This document shows, piece by piece, positions 47,268-55,825 of a stretch of 64,000 nt of DNA. The notes below the pieces were generated by a model, which was given only the letters and a program-made list of their open reading frames with translations, made no database searches and was not told where the DNA came from. Position 1 is the first letter of the stretch. Each line of letters starts with the position of its first letter. The DNA is taken from positions 3,720,001 to 3,784,000 of the forward strand of contig NZ_AP024653.1 in the NCBI RefSeq assembly GCF_019977335.1, read 5' to 3'. The stretch is from Arthrobacter sp. NicSoilB4 (lineage in GTDB: Bacteria; Actinomycetota; Actinomycetes; Actinomycetales; Micrococcaceae). A program made the position numbers and the translations under genes.

Positions 47268-49006
47268 GAGTGCGCCCCGGCCGTGTGGCGGACCGCGGAA
47301 AGGTGCGGGCCAACAATGCTGAAGATCATGGCCAGCGAGGTGGCCCCGGGATCGGGCGTCCCCAGGCTCTTCTCCGCCAGCGGACGGGCGCGTCCCTTGC
47401 GCGGACGCAGGGCGGCGGTGCGTTCCGCCGCTGCGGTGGCTGCCCCGGCGGCCTGCACCCACATCGCCTCGGGCGTGGACCCTCCTCCTGCCAGCCTGCA
47501 GAACGTTTCCGTGAACGGGATGAGCGCGTCCACCATAGTCTTGTCGCCTACCTCGGCGTGGCCAAGTTCAACAATCCGGGAGGCAAAGGATTGAACGGCC
47601 GCGGCGAGCTCGTCCACGCCGGGGGCATGCTCGTTGCCCAGGGATTCGCCGAAGGCCCGCAGGCCGGCGCCCCACAACACGCCGGACGTGCCGCCGGCTT
47701 TGTCGGCCCAGGCGTCACCCGCCGCGACCAGCACGGCGCCGGCACCCGCGCCCCGGGCGAAAATCTCCGCGGCTTCCGCGGCCGCCGCATCGATTCCGCG
47801 GACCATTCCCCGGCCGTGGTCCCCGTCGCCGGCGACGGCGTCGAGGTCGCCCAGCCGCTGTTCGGCCTCATGCAGCGCGTCGCGGGCGGCGCCGAGGGCA
47901 GCCAGGCAGTTGTCCGCGTAGGCACGCGAGCCCGCCCCGGCTTCAAAGGCTTCGGTGCCGGCGGCGTCGTCGGAGGCCTGTTCGGCGGATGCGTCCCCTG
48001 CCGGCAGCGCCGCCGTTCCACGCCTGTAGGCAGGTGTTTCGGCCGGGGCCGTCCAAAGCGGTTCCAGCTCCTCATCCAGCCAGGTGACGGTCAGCGAGAC
48101 GCCGGCCATGTCCAGGCTGGTGACCAGTTCACCGACCTCCGGCATCACGAGTGTGTAGCCCGCGGCACGCAGCAGCGGGGCGACGGTCAGCCACAGCACA
48201 AACAGCTCTTCGTGCTTGGTGGAGCCGAGCCCGTTGAGGATCACAGCGATCCGCGCTCCGGCACCGTGCGGCGTCTCCGCGAGCACGCGGGAGACGAGTT
48301 CCTGTCCCAGCTCCCTCGCTGGCGGCAATTCGGTGTCAAACAGCCCCGGCTCGCCATGAATACCCAGGCCCAGGCCCATTTTCCTGTCCTCGAGAGTGAA
48401 CAGCGGCGCCTCGGCTCCCGGGAAAGTGCAGCCATGGAACGCGCTCCCGATGCTCCTGGTCCGCTCGTTCGCCTTGCGGCCGAGCCGGACGACGTCGGCC
48501 AGGCTGGCCCCCGCTTCGGCGGCGGCGCCCATGACCTTGAAGACGGTGAAGTCCCCGGCGATGCCGCGGCGCTTGCCGGATTCCGACGGCGGGGCGCTGG
48601 CAATGTCGTCCGTCACCAGGACGTTCTCCACGGCGATCCCCTCTGCGGCCAGCCGCTCGCTGGCCATCCCGAAGTTCATGACGTCCCCCGCGTAGTTGCC
48701 GTACGCGAAGACGACGCCGGCGCCGTTCTCCGCGGCCTTCGCGACGGAATACGCCTGCTGCGCCGAGGGCGAGGTGAAAATGTTTCCCACCACGGCGCCG
48801 TCGGCCAGTCCCGCGCCAATGAGTCCGGCGAAGGCCGGGTAGTGGCCGGAGCCGCCGCCGGCCAGCACGGCCACTTTGGGGTTGACGGAACGTCGGCGGC
48901 GGACGGCACCGCCTGGCACCTGCCGGACCAGATCCGAATGGAGGTCGCAGAAGCCGGCCAGGGCTTCCTCGGCAAAGTCGGACGGGTCGTTGAATATTCT
49001 GGTCAT
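47264..49006 (-). CDS. DhaK-DhaL fusion ketose kinase
   Basis: 580 residues. The DhaK domain (1-~330) has AGGGSGHYPAFAGLIGAG and GLGIHGEPG, whose His forms the covalent bond to the ketose; the DhaL domain (~385-575) has AGDGDHGRGM for Mg-ATP binding. A low-complexity linker joins them. It is the ATP-using, single-chain form (as in Citrobacter dihydroxyacetone kinase). Relatives in polyol operons act on erythrulose or apulose instead of dihydroxyacetone, which fits the neighbours here. It lies 33 bases after the SDR gene. Confidence 0.93.
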   Translation of the reverse strand: MTRIFNDPSDFAEEALAGFCDLHSDLVRQVPGGAVRRRRSVNPKVAVLAGGGSGHYPAFAGLIGAGLADGAVVGNIFTSPSAQQAYSVAKAAENGAGVVFAYGNYAGDVMNFGMASERLAAEGIAVENVLVTDDIASAPPSESGKRRGIAGDFTVFKVMGAAAEAGASLADVVRLGRKANERTRSIGSAFHGCTFPGAEAPLFTLEDRKMGLGLGIHGEPGLFDTELPPARELGQELVSRVLAETPHGAGARIAVILNGLGSTKHEELFVLWLTVAPLLRAAGYTLVMPEVGELVTSLDMAGVSLTVTWLDEELEPLWTAPAETPAYRRGTAALPAGDASAEQASDDAAGTEAFEAGAGSRAYADNCLAALGAARDALHEAEQRLGDLDAVAGDGDHGRGMVRGIDAAAAEAAEIFARGAGAGAVLVAAGDAWADKAGGTSGVLWGAGLRAFGESLGNEHAPGVDELAAAVQSFASRIVELGHAEVGDKTMVDALIPFTETFCRLAGGGSTPEAMWVQAAGAATAAAERTAALRPRKGRARPLAEKSLGTPDPGATSLAMIFSIVGPHLSAVRHTAGAHS

Positions 49007-49039
49007 CTTGGGCTCTCTAAGCTTCGGCGGCGAAGGCTG

Positions 49040-49816
49040 CTAGTGGATGTGGCTTCCGCCGTTGATGTCGATGGTGGTTCCCGTGAGGTAGGCGGATTCC
49101 TCAGAGGACAGGAAGGTGATGACGGCCGCGATTTCCTCGGTGCTGGCGTTCCGTCCCAAGGGAATGCCGGCGTTGATGGCGGCTTCCTGCTCTTCCGTGC
49201 TGCCGACCCGGATGTTGGTGTCCACCGCGCCGGGCGTGATGGCGTTGACGGTCACGCCGGTGCTGCCGATTTCACGGGCCAGGGCCTTGGTGAAGCCGAG
49301 GATGGCGGCCTTGGCGGCCGAGTACGGGACTTTGCCGAAGACGCCGCCGCCGCGCTGGGCCGAGACAGAGGACATGTTGACGATCCGGCCCCAGCCGCTG
49401 GCGATCATGTCCGGCAGGAAGGCCTTGGTCACGAGATACGTGCCCGTGGAATTCACGGCCATGACCTTGTTCCACAGCTCCAGCGTGGTTTCCAGGAACG
49501 GCACGGGCGAGGTGATGCCGGCGATGTTGGCCAGGGCGCCGACCGGGGGAAGGTTGCCGGAACGGACTTCGGCCGCGACGGCCTGGTAGGCGGCGTTGAC
49601 TGAGCCCTCGTTGGCGACGTCGATCTCATGGCCGAACGCCGGGACGTTGAATTCGTTACCGATCTCCGAGGCCACCTTGGCGGACTTCTCGCCGTCGAGG
49701 TCCAGGATCACGACCGCCCAGCCGTCATTGGCGTAGCGGCGTGCCGTGGTGATGCCGATGCCCCGGTCAGACGTGGCTCCGGTCAATACTGCGGTGCGCT
49801 GGATGGTGTTGCTCAT
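49040..49816 (-). CDS. SDR-family polyol/sugar dehydrogenase (internal start)
   Basis: 258 residues from ATG 49816, preceded by AAGGAG at good spacing, so it is likely made as a separate protein. Classical SDR: TGATSDRGIG for the cofactor, NIAGI, catalytic Ser in NMSSVS and YSAAK, and ITPGAVDTN. The C-terminus GTTIDINGGSHIH is typical. In this operon it probably oxidises a polyol to the ketose used by the kinase, as DthD-type dehydrogenases do in mycobacterial threitol use. It shares its frame with the upstream TIM-barrel segment. Confidence 0.88.
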   Translation of the reverse strand: MSNTIQRTAVLTGATSDRGIGITTARRYANDGWAVVILDLDGEKSAKVASEIGNEFNVPAFGHEIDVANEGSVNAAYQAVAAEVRSGNLPPVGALANIAGITSPVPFLETTLELWNKVMAVNSTGTYLVTKAFLPDMIASGWGRIVNMSSVSAQRGGGVFGKVPYSAAKAAILGFTKALAREIGSTGVTVNAITPGAVDTNIRVGSTEEQEAAINAGIPLGRNASTEEIAAVITFLSSEESAYLTGTTIDINGGSHIH

Positions 49817-50740
49817 GATGCTCCTTGAATGGTGTGTGTTGTCTTGCTGGGGATCGAGTGCTCCACAACGGCCGTTTTGAGGGTTCATAACGGCAGTTAC
49901 GGAGCAACCGGCGGTCAGATGAGGTCGGATGAAGCTGGCGGCTTTGGCGGCCGCGGCCGGGCGTTCCTCGTGAGTGACGTCCCGGGTTTCGAGTTCGAGG
50001 GAGAAATGGCCGGCGTAGCCCTGCGCCGCGAGTCCGCGGAGTCCTGCGCCGAAGTCCGCGTGGCCGTTGCCGATGCTGAGGTTGATGTTTCCCGGCACCG
50101 CGTCGCGCAGGTGGACGTGGGAGATCCGTCCCTCGTGGCGCCGGAGGTATTCGAGGGGCTCCTCGCCGGCGGCGACGATGTGGCTGAAGTCCATAACGAT
50201 TCCGACGCCGGACCCGGCCAACCGCCGGGCGAGCTGTTCGGCGCGCTCGAGGTTCCAGCAGAACCGGAGGAAGTGCAGGGATTCGGTCCAGAGTTCGACG
50301 CCGAACCCTGTTGCGCGCTGTCCGGCGTGGATCAGGCCGGCAGCGATGGTGTCGAGGTCCTCCTCGAGGCTCCGGACCGGTTCGTGGTCAAGTGCTCCGC
50401 AGGGAAGCACCAGTGCTTTCGCCCCGGTATCGGCCGTAAGGGTGAGCAGCGCCGTCAGGTGCCGTTCGCGGGCCGCCGCCGCGCCGGCGTCGAGCACCGC
50501 GTTGAGGTCCCCGATGTCCCCGTTGACCGAACGCACCCGCAGGCCGGAGGCCGCTACTTCAGCAACAACGACTGCGACGGCGGCCAGGTCCAGTTCGTAG
50601 GGGACGTGGTCGCAGACACCCGGGAGGGCGCCGAGGTCGATCTCCTCGAAGCCGAGGTCCGCCATGGTGCGGAGGGCTGTGGGGAGGTCCTGGTGCCGGA
50701 AGCTGATGGACGAGCAGCCAAGTCGGGAGTTGAACATCAT
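49040..50740 (-). CDS. Continuous TIM-barrel isomerase/SDR reading frame
   Basis: From ATG 50740 (AGAGGA upstream) 566 codons run without a stop. Residues 1-~275 are a xylose-isomerase-like TIM barrel (sugar phosphate isomerase/epimerase family) with metal ligands in VELWTESLHF, IVMDFSH, ISHVHLRD and FSLELET. About 35 residues of unlikely linker (GCSVTAVMNPQNGRCGALDP) then lead in frame into a complete SDR dehydrogenase. A TGA lies one frame off near 49920 (49917-49925 region), where a free barrel protein would be expected to end. So this is either a true fusion, or two genes joined by loss of a stop or a frame error. An internal start for the SDR is listed separately. Confidence 0.75.
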   Translation of the reverse strand: MMFNSRLGCSSISFRHQDLPTALRTMADLGFEEIDLGALPGVCDHVPYELDLAAVAVVVAEVAASGLRVRSVNGDIGDLNAVLDAGAAAARERHLTALLTLTADTGAKALVLPCGALDHEPVRSLEEDLDTIAAGLIHAGQRATGFGVELWTESLHFLRFCWNLERAEQLARRLAGSGVGIVMDFSHIVAAGEEPLEYLRRHEGRISHVHLRDAVPGNINLSIGNGHADFGAGLRGLAAQGYAGHFSLELETRDVTHEERPAAAAKAASFIRPHLTAGCSVTAVMNPQNGRCGALDPQQDNTHHSRSIMSNTIQRTAVLTGATSDRGIGITTARRYANDGWAVVILDLDGEKSAKVASEIGNEFNVPAFGHEIDVANEGSVNAAYQAVAAEVRSGNLPPVGALANIAGITSPVPFLETTLELWNKVMAVNSTGTYLVTKAFLPDMIASGWGRIVNMSSVSAQRGGGVFGKVPYSAAKAAILGFTKALAREIGSTGVTVNAITPGAVDTNIRVGSTEEQEAAINAGIPLGRNASTEEIAAVITFLSSEESAYLTGTTIDINGGSHIH

Positions 50741-50800
50741 CGTTGATCCTCTGGTCATGCCCGGGGGCGGTGGTGATGTGGACCACACTACGGAGTCGAC

Positions 50801-50835
50801 TGTCAACAGTCAACCTTTGAAGTTGACTGTTGACA
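50801..50835. promoter_or_regulatory. Probable GntR operator (perfect palindrome)
   Basis: TGTCAACAGTCAAC (50801-50814) and its exact complement (50822-50835) flank a 7-base spacer in the gap between the two divergent operons. A further half-like site, TGTTAACAGTCGACA, lies at 50871-50885. Similar sequences precede the regulator gene. Confidence 0.75.
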
Positions 50836-50929
50836 TTGAGGTATGGCGGGGGTCACACTGGCGTATCATTTGTTAACAGTCGACAGTGATGGCGCCGAGG
50901 CGTCAGCCGCTATTCGAAAGGGAAACACC

Positions 50930-52267
50930 ATGAGCAATGAAGCTCTGACCATGAGGGGCCCGGTCCACGGCACCAAGGACGCAAGGCGGGTCGCCATCGG
51001 CTCCGGCGTCGGCGCAGTGATCGAAACCTACGACTTCATCGGTTTCGGCACGGCAGCCGCCCTGTATTTCGGCACCGCGTTCTTCCCCACCGGCGACCCG
51101 GTCACAGGAACCCTCGCCGCCTTCGCAACCCTGGGCGTCGGCTTCGCCGCCCGTCCCATCGGCGGCATCATCGGCGGCCACCTCGGCGACAAGCTCGGCC
51201 GTAAACCTGTCCTGGTCGCATCGCTGATCCTCATGGGCATCGCCACCTTCATGATCGGCCTGCTCCCCACCTACAGCCAGGTCGGCCTGCTGGCCCCGGC
51301 ACTGCTCGTCTTCGTCCGCATCGTCCAGGGCCTGGCGTTCGGCGCCGAGTGGGGCGGCGCGATCCTGATGAGCTACGAACACGCGCCGTGGAAGTCCAAG
51401 GGCAAGTACACCGGCATCGTCCAGGCCGGATTCCCGGTCGGACTCCTGCTGGCCAACCTCGTCTTCCTCTTCAGCGTGCAGCTCGGCGGCGAACTGGCCT
51501 GGCGCATCCCGTTCCTCGCCAGCATCGTGCTCGTCGCCGTCGGCCTGATCATCCGCTCCAAGGTTCCCGAGTCCCCCGTCTTTGACGAGGTCAAAGACAG
51601 CGGCGCCATCGTAAAGTCCCCGATCGTCGAGGTCATCAAGACCGACTGGCGCAACATCGTCAAGGGAATCGGCCTCCGCATCGCCGAGACCGCAGGCTAC
51701 GCCGTATCCATCACGTACATGATTTCCTACCTTCACACCCAGCAGCTGGCAGACAAGACCCAGACCCTGGTGGCCCTCTGCATCGCCTCGGCCATCGGCA
51801 TCTTCGCCACGATGGCCTGGGCCCGCCTGACGGACCGCGTCGGCCGCCGGCCCCTCTACATCTGGTCCTGCGCCTTCGCGCTGCTGTTCGGAATCCCCAT
51901 GTTCCTGCTGGTCAACACCGGCCTGTTCATCTTGATCATCGCCACGCTCGCGATCTCCTACGCCGTATGCCAGAACTCCCTCGCCGGCGCCCAGGGCGCC
52001 TGGTTCCCGGAGCTCTTCCAGGCGAAGACCCGCGCGTCCGGCGCCTCGCTTGCGTACCAGATTTCGGCCATGGTCTCCGGCTTCACCCCCTTCATCACCA
52101 CGCTGCTCTTCGTCAGCTTCGGCTGGATGGGCCCGGCCCTGCTCTTCAGCACGTACGCCGCCATCGGCCTCTGCGCCGCCATCGCGACCCGCGAAACCTG
52201 GGGCAAGCGTGAGCGCCGGCTCGCCGACGAGGCCAGCAAAAGCACCCCCGAGTCGGTGAACGTCTGA
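50930..52267 (+). CDS. MHS-family MFS transporter
   Basis: 445 residues from ATG 50930 (MSNEALTMRGPVHG); the frame is open upstream into the operator region, but GAAAGGG and family length favour this ATG. Twelve hydrophobic segments; GHLGDKLGRKPVL between helices 2 and 3 and LTDRVGRRPLY in the second half are the MFS loops, and ETYDFIGFG and RIVQGLAFGAEWGGA place it in the metabolite:H+ symporter (MHS) group (ShiA/ProP-like). It probably imports the island's substrate. It is coupled to the transketolase gene by TGATG. Confidence 0.9.
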   Translation: MSNEALTMRGPVHGTKDARRVAIGSGVGAVIETYDFIGFGTAAALYFGTAFFPTGDPVTGTLAAFATLGVGFAARPIGGIIGGHLGDKLGRKPVLVASLILMGIATFMIGLLPTYSQVGLLAPALLVFVRIVQGLAFGAEWGGAILMSYEHAPWKSKGKYTGIVQAGFPVGLLLANLVFLFSVQLGGELAWRIPFLASIVLVAVGLIIRSKVPESPVFDEVKDSGAIVKSPIVEVIKTDWRNIVKGIGLRIAETAGYAVSITYMISYLHTQQLADKTQTLVALCIASAIGIFATMAWARLTDRVGRRPLYIWSCAFALLFGIPMFLLVNTGLFILIIATLAISYAVCQNSLAGAQGAWFPELFQAKTRASGASLAYQISAMVSGFTPFITTLLFVSFGWMGPALLFSTYAAIGLCAAIATRETWGKRERRLADEASKSTPESVNV

Positions 52268-53169
52268 TGGCAGCAACACAGGCACTGCACACCTCCGGGA
52301 GGATCCCCGGCGAGACCGCAACCGAACGCACACAACGCGTCAGCAGCGCCGCCTACCGGATCCGGCACCACGCCCTGAACATGGGCGAGGTCCAGGGCCA
52401 GGGCTACGTGGGGCAGGCCCTGGGCGCCGCGGACATGCTCGCCGCCGTCTACGCGGACCAGCTCCGGTTCCGCGCCGAGGACCCCGAGTGGGAAGAACGT
52501 GACCGTTTCCTGCTCTCCACGGGCCACTACGCGATCGGGCACTACGCGGCCCTCGCCGAGGCCGGGACCATCCCGGTAGAGGAACTCGACACCTACGGCT
52601 CGGACGATTCCCGGCTGCCGATGTCCGGGATGTCCACGTACACCCCCGGAATGGAAATCTCCGGCGGCTCCCTCGGCCACGGGCTCTCCATCGCCGTGGG
52701 CATCGCCCTGGGCCTGCGCCACCAGGGCTCGGCGGCGAGGGTCTACAACTTCCTCTCCGACGGCGAACTCGACGAAGGCTCCACCTGGGAAGCCGCGATG
52801 GGGGCCCACCACCACCAGCTCGGCAACCTGACGGCCATGGTGGACATCAACGCCCTGCAGGCCGACGGCAAAACCGACACAGTGCTCCGTACGGAACCCG
52901 TGACGGAAAAATGGGGGTCTTTCGGCTGGTACACCCAGCGTGTGGACGGCAACGACGTCGGGGCCCTGCTCGCAGCGTTCGACAACGCCGCCGCCCAGGC
53001 CGCCGCCACGGGCCGTCCCTCGGTCATCCTCTGCGACACCAAGGTCGGCCGCGGCGTTCCGCTGCTCGAAGACCGGGAGAAGGCGCACTTTATGCGTATC
53101 GAGGAACACGAATGGCAGACCTGCCGTGAGCAGCTGACCGCAGGACACAACGAGAAGGCCAACCGATGA
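52267..53169 (+). CDS. Transketolase, N-terminal (TPP-binding) subunit
   Basis: 300 residues of the split transketolase type. LGAADMLAAVYAD, ISGGSLGHGLSIAVGIALG and SDGELDEGSTWEAAM with later DINALQADG form the thiamin-diphosphate/Mg site; the usual GDG starts with Ser here. It pairs with the C-terminal subunit encoded next, which it overlaps by four bases (ATGA). Its neighbours suggest two-carbon transfer on a sugar phosphate made from the imported substrate; in AptA/AptB-type systems such split enzymes act on apulose-4-phosphate. Confidence 0.92.
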   Translation: MAATQALHTSGRIPGETATERTQRVSSAAYRIRHHALNMGEVQGQGYVGQALGAADMLAAVYADQLRFRAEDPEWEERDRFLLSTGHYAIGHYAALAEAGTIPVEELDTYGSDDSRLPMSGMSTYTPGMEISGGSLGHGLSIAVGIALGLRHQGSAARVYNFLSDGELDEGSTWEAAMGAHHHQLGNLTAMVDINALQADGKTDTVLRTEPVTEKWGSFGWYTQRVDGNDVGALLAAFDNAAAQAAATGRPSVILCDTKVGRGVPLLEDREKAHFMRIEEHEWQTCREQLTAGHNEKANR

Positions 53170-54173
53170 ACACCACCACCGCAGTGAAGGGCACAGCACC
53201 GAAGCTGAAGACCTCGGCCATGATCGCGTCCTTCGCGGACCCCGGCCAGAAGACCACCTCCGCGCCGTTCGGCCACGCCCTGGTCAAGGCCGCGCAGGAA
53301 AACAACAAGATCGTGGGACTGACCGCGGACCTGGGCAAGTACACGGACATGCACATCTTCGCCCAGGCCTTCCCGGAACGCTTCTTCCAGATGGGCATGG
53401 CCGAGCAACTGCTCTTCGGCGCCGCGGCAGGCCTGGCCGAGACCGGGCTGGTCCCCTTCGCGTCGACCTATTCCGTCTTCGCGGCACGGCGCGCCTACGA
53501 CTTCCTCTGCCTGGACGCCGCCGAACCGAACCTCAACGTCAACATCGTCGGCGGGCTCCCCGGCCTGACCACCGGCTACGGCCCCAGCCATCAGGCCACC
53601 GAGGACATGGCCATCTTCCGCGGCATGCCCAACCTGACCATCGTGGATCCGTGTGACTCCCTGGACATCGAGCAGGCAGTTCCCCAGCTCGCGGCCAGCC
53701 CGGGGCCCACATACCTGCGGCTGCTGCGCGGCAACGTCCCCACCGTGCTGGACGAGTACGACTACACCTTCGAACTCGGCAAGGCGAAAGTCCTGCGCGG
53801 AGGCGCCGACGTTGTCTTCATCTCCAGCGGGCTCATGACCATGCGGGCGCTGCAGGCGGCGGAAGCCCTGGCGGCGCACCACGTCGATGTCGCCGTCGTC
53901 CACACCCCCACCATCAAACCCTTCGACGCCGCTACGGTACTGGCCCAGCTGAACACGGACCGCCTCGCGGTGACGCTGGAGAACCACAGCGTGGTGGGCG
54001 GGCTCTTCGAAACTGTCGCCGCCGCCGTCGTCACGGCCGGACTGGGCAAGCGGGTGGTGCCGGTAGCGTTGCCTGACGAGTTCCTGGACGCCGGCGCGCT
54101 GCCCACCCTGCACGACCGCTACGGGCTCACGGTCCAGAAGATCGTGGCGAAAGTCCTCGCCGAACTGGGATAG
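53166..54173 (+). CDS. Transketolase, C-terminal subunit
   Basis: 335 residues: pyrimidine-binding domain with the catalytic Glu in MGMAEQLLFGAAAGLAETG and FASTYSVFAARRAYD, then a transketolase C domain (VVFISSGLMTMRALQAAEAL, NHSVVGGLFETVAA). It completes the split enzyme with the previous gene. Last gene of the plus-strand operon. Confidence 0.93.
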   Translation: MNTTTAVKGTAPKLKTSAMIASFADPGQKTTSAPFGHALVKAAQENNKIVGLTADLGKYTDMHIFAQAFPERFFQMGMAEQLLFGAAAGLAETGLVPFASTYSVFAARRAYDFLCLDAAEPNLNVNIVGGLPGLTTGYGPSHQATEDMAIFRGMPNLTIVDPCDSLDIEQAVPQLAASPGPTYLRLLRGNVPTVLDEYDYTFELGKAKVLRGGADVVFISSGLMTMRALQAAEALAAHHVDVAVVHTPTIKPFDAATVLAQLNTDRLAVTLENHSVVGGLFETVAAAVVTAGLGKRVVPVALPDEFLDAGALPTLHDRYGLTVQKIVAKVLAELG

Positions 54174-54187
54174 TTCGCAGAAGCGAA

Positions 54188-54225
54188 AGAAGCGCGGCGC
54201 AGGCACCGGCCTGTTCCGCGCTTCT
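54188..54225 (+). terminator. Possible terminator after transketolase genes
   Basis: AGAAGCGCGG (54188-54197) pairs perfectly with 54216-54225 around an 18-base loop. No T-run follows, so it may be a weak or Rho-assisted terminator. Confidence 0.5.
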
Positions 54226-54234
54226 CCCGTAAGA

Positions 54235-54266
54235 TCGACAGTTAACACACCAACGGTTGACAGTAG
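54235..54266. promoter_or_regulatory. Operator-like sites before the GntR gene
   Basis: TCGACAGTTAACA (54235-54247) and GGTTGACAGTAG (54255-54266) repeat the core of the palindrome at 50801-50835. They suggest that the regulator controls its own gene. Confidence 0.65.
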
Positions 54267-54299
54267 TTTGTTGACCCCGCGATATTGAGGACACCCGCC

Positions 54300-54959
54300 A
54301 TGGCCGGAGCTGCAGCACCGTTGCTGGGACTCGAGAAGAAGAGTCTTCGCGAACAGGCATTGTCCGCGCTGCGCATCGCCATCACCAGCGGCGAACTCGA
54401 ACCCGGACGGCACCTGGTGGAAACCGAACTGTCGGACATGCTCCAGATCAGCCGCGGCACCCTGCGGGAGGCTCTCCGCCAGCTGGAGCAGGAGGGCCTG
54501 TTATCTGCCGGGCCGCGGGGCAGGCTGTCGGTGCGCCACCTTGACGCCAAGGAAATCCGCGACATCTTCGCCGTGCGCGCCGCGCTCGAATCGCTCGCCG
54601 CCCGGACCCTGTGCGAACTCCCGGACCGCGTGCAGGTCACCGCTTCGCTGCGCACCGCGATCGAAGCCATGGCGGCCGCCGCCCAGGGCAGCTTGGAGGA
54701 GCGGATCGAATCCGACCTGGAGTTCCACCGGACGATGTGCCGCCTCACCGGCAACGAGACGCTGCTGCATTCTTGGGAGTCCCTTGAGGGTTCCATCCGC
54801 ATGTCGATCATGTACGCGGGGGTGGAACGTGCCGTCAGCAACATGAGCGTCGACAGGCACTACGAGATCGTCACCGCGATCGAGTCCGGCGACGCCTCGC
54901 TCGCCCGGCAGACCATCCTCGAGCACATGGATGGCGCAGCAGCGAACCTGGTGGCTTAG
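54300..54959 (+). CDS. GntR-family regulator (FCD subfamily)
   Basis: 219 residues from ATG 54300; an in-frame TTG at 54285 would add five residues. The N-terminal winged helix contains LVETELSDMLQISRGTLREALRQL, and the C-terminal all-helical FCD ligand domain has the metal-type residues in DLEFHRTMCRLTGN and HYEIVTAI. FCD proteins usually repress sugar or organic-acid operons until a pathway intermediate binds. The operator-like repeats before it and in the divergent promoter make it the likely regulator of the whole island. Confidence 0.93.
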   Translation: MAGAAAPLLGLEKKSLREQALSALRIAITSGELEPGRHLVETELSDMLQISRGTLREALRQLEQEGLLSAGPRGRLSVRHLDAKEIRDIFAVRAALESLAARTLCELPDRVQVTASLRTAIEAMAAAAQGSLEERIESDLEFHRTMCRLTGNETLLHSWESLEGSIRMSIMYAGVERAVSNMSVDRHYEIVTAIESGDASLARQTILEHMDGAAANLVA

Positions 54960-54962
54960 CCG

Positions 54963-55742
54963 CTAGTAGTCCACAATCGCGCCGGCGGAGATGTTGACCG
55001 TGGCGTCGGTGATGGCCCCGGCCTTGTCCGAAGCCACGAAACAGGCGACGTTTCCGACGTCGGCCAGCGTTGCGGTGCGGTTCAGGTGGGCCGTCCTGGC
55101 TATCTCCACCACAATTTCCTCACGCCCCTCCGCCTGCCACGGGATCGTCTCGATGATGCCACCGGACACCATCGTCACCACGCGGATGCCGTGTTTCCCC
55201 AGTTCCAGGGCCCATTGCCGGCGCAGCCCCTCCATGGCGTCCAGGGCCACCTTGAAGCCGCCGAGTCCGGGCATGGTCTGGGGACCGGAGCCTCCGAACA
55301 TCAGCACCACGCCGGAGCGTTGCCTGATCATGTGCGTCGCCGCTGCCCTGGTGGTGATGAAGTGGGTGCGCGTGGCCAGGGTGATGGGCTGGGTGAAGTC
55401 GTTGACGTCGATGTCCATCAGCGGCTGCTGGATGTCCCCAAACGAAATGAGGTTGAAGGAGATGTCGATCCTTTTGTTCTTCTTGGCCACCCGATCCACA
55501 AACGCGTCGACCTGTTCCTCGTCCAGGGCATCGACGACGGCGGTCTCCGCCCGGCCGCCCTCCTCCTGGATGTCCCGGGCCACTTTTTCCAGCCGCGACT
55601 CAGTGCGGCCTGCAAGGTGCACGAAGGCGCCCTCCGCCGCGAACGCCCGGGCCACCGCCCCGCCGATGGACCCGCCCGCACCGTAGATCAGCGCGGTCTT
55701 GCCCTGCAGCAGTCCGCTTCCCGGCACCTCATTGTTCAACAT
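54963..55742 (-). CDS. Atypical SDR-family protein lacking the catalytic Tyr
   Basis: 259 residues. The nucleotide site YGAGGSIGGAVARAF and DVGNVACFVASD near the C-terminus are SDR features. In the active-site segment (GGSGPQTMPGLGGFKVALDAM) the Lys is kept but the position four before it, Tyr in classical SDRs, is Leu. It may use another residue or have lost classical activity; related divergent SDRs exist. Convergent with the GntR gene, three bases between stops. Confidence 0.85.
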   Translation of the reverse strand: MLNNEVPGSGLLQGKTALIYGAGGSIGGAVARAFAAEGAFVHLAGRTESRLEKVARDIQEEGGRAETAVVDALDEEQVDAFVDRVAKKNKRIDISFNLISFGDIQQPLMDIDVNDFTQPITLATRTHFITTRAAATHMIRQRSGVVLMFGGSGPQTMPGLGGFKVALDAMEGLRRQWALELGKHGIRVVTMVSGGIIETIPWQAEGREEIVVEIARTAHLNRTATLADVGNVACFVASDKAGAITDATVNISAGAIVDY

Positions 55743-55825
55743 GGTCGCCTGCCTCCCGCGGTGGAGTGGTAAATTCCCTCAACTATGTTCTCGCCGGGGG
55801 TCGCTGGCAAGAGGGGGCGATCAGT

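Noticed and set aside
47270..49603. 777-codon plus-strand frame opposite the kinase and SDR genes
   Set aside because: Antisense of the DhaKL and SDR genes; low-complexity product with no motif.
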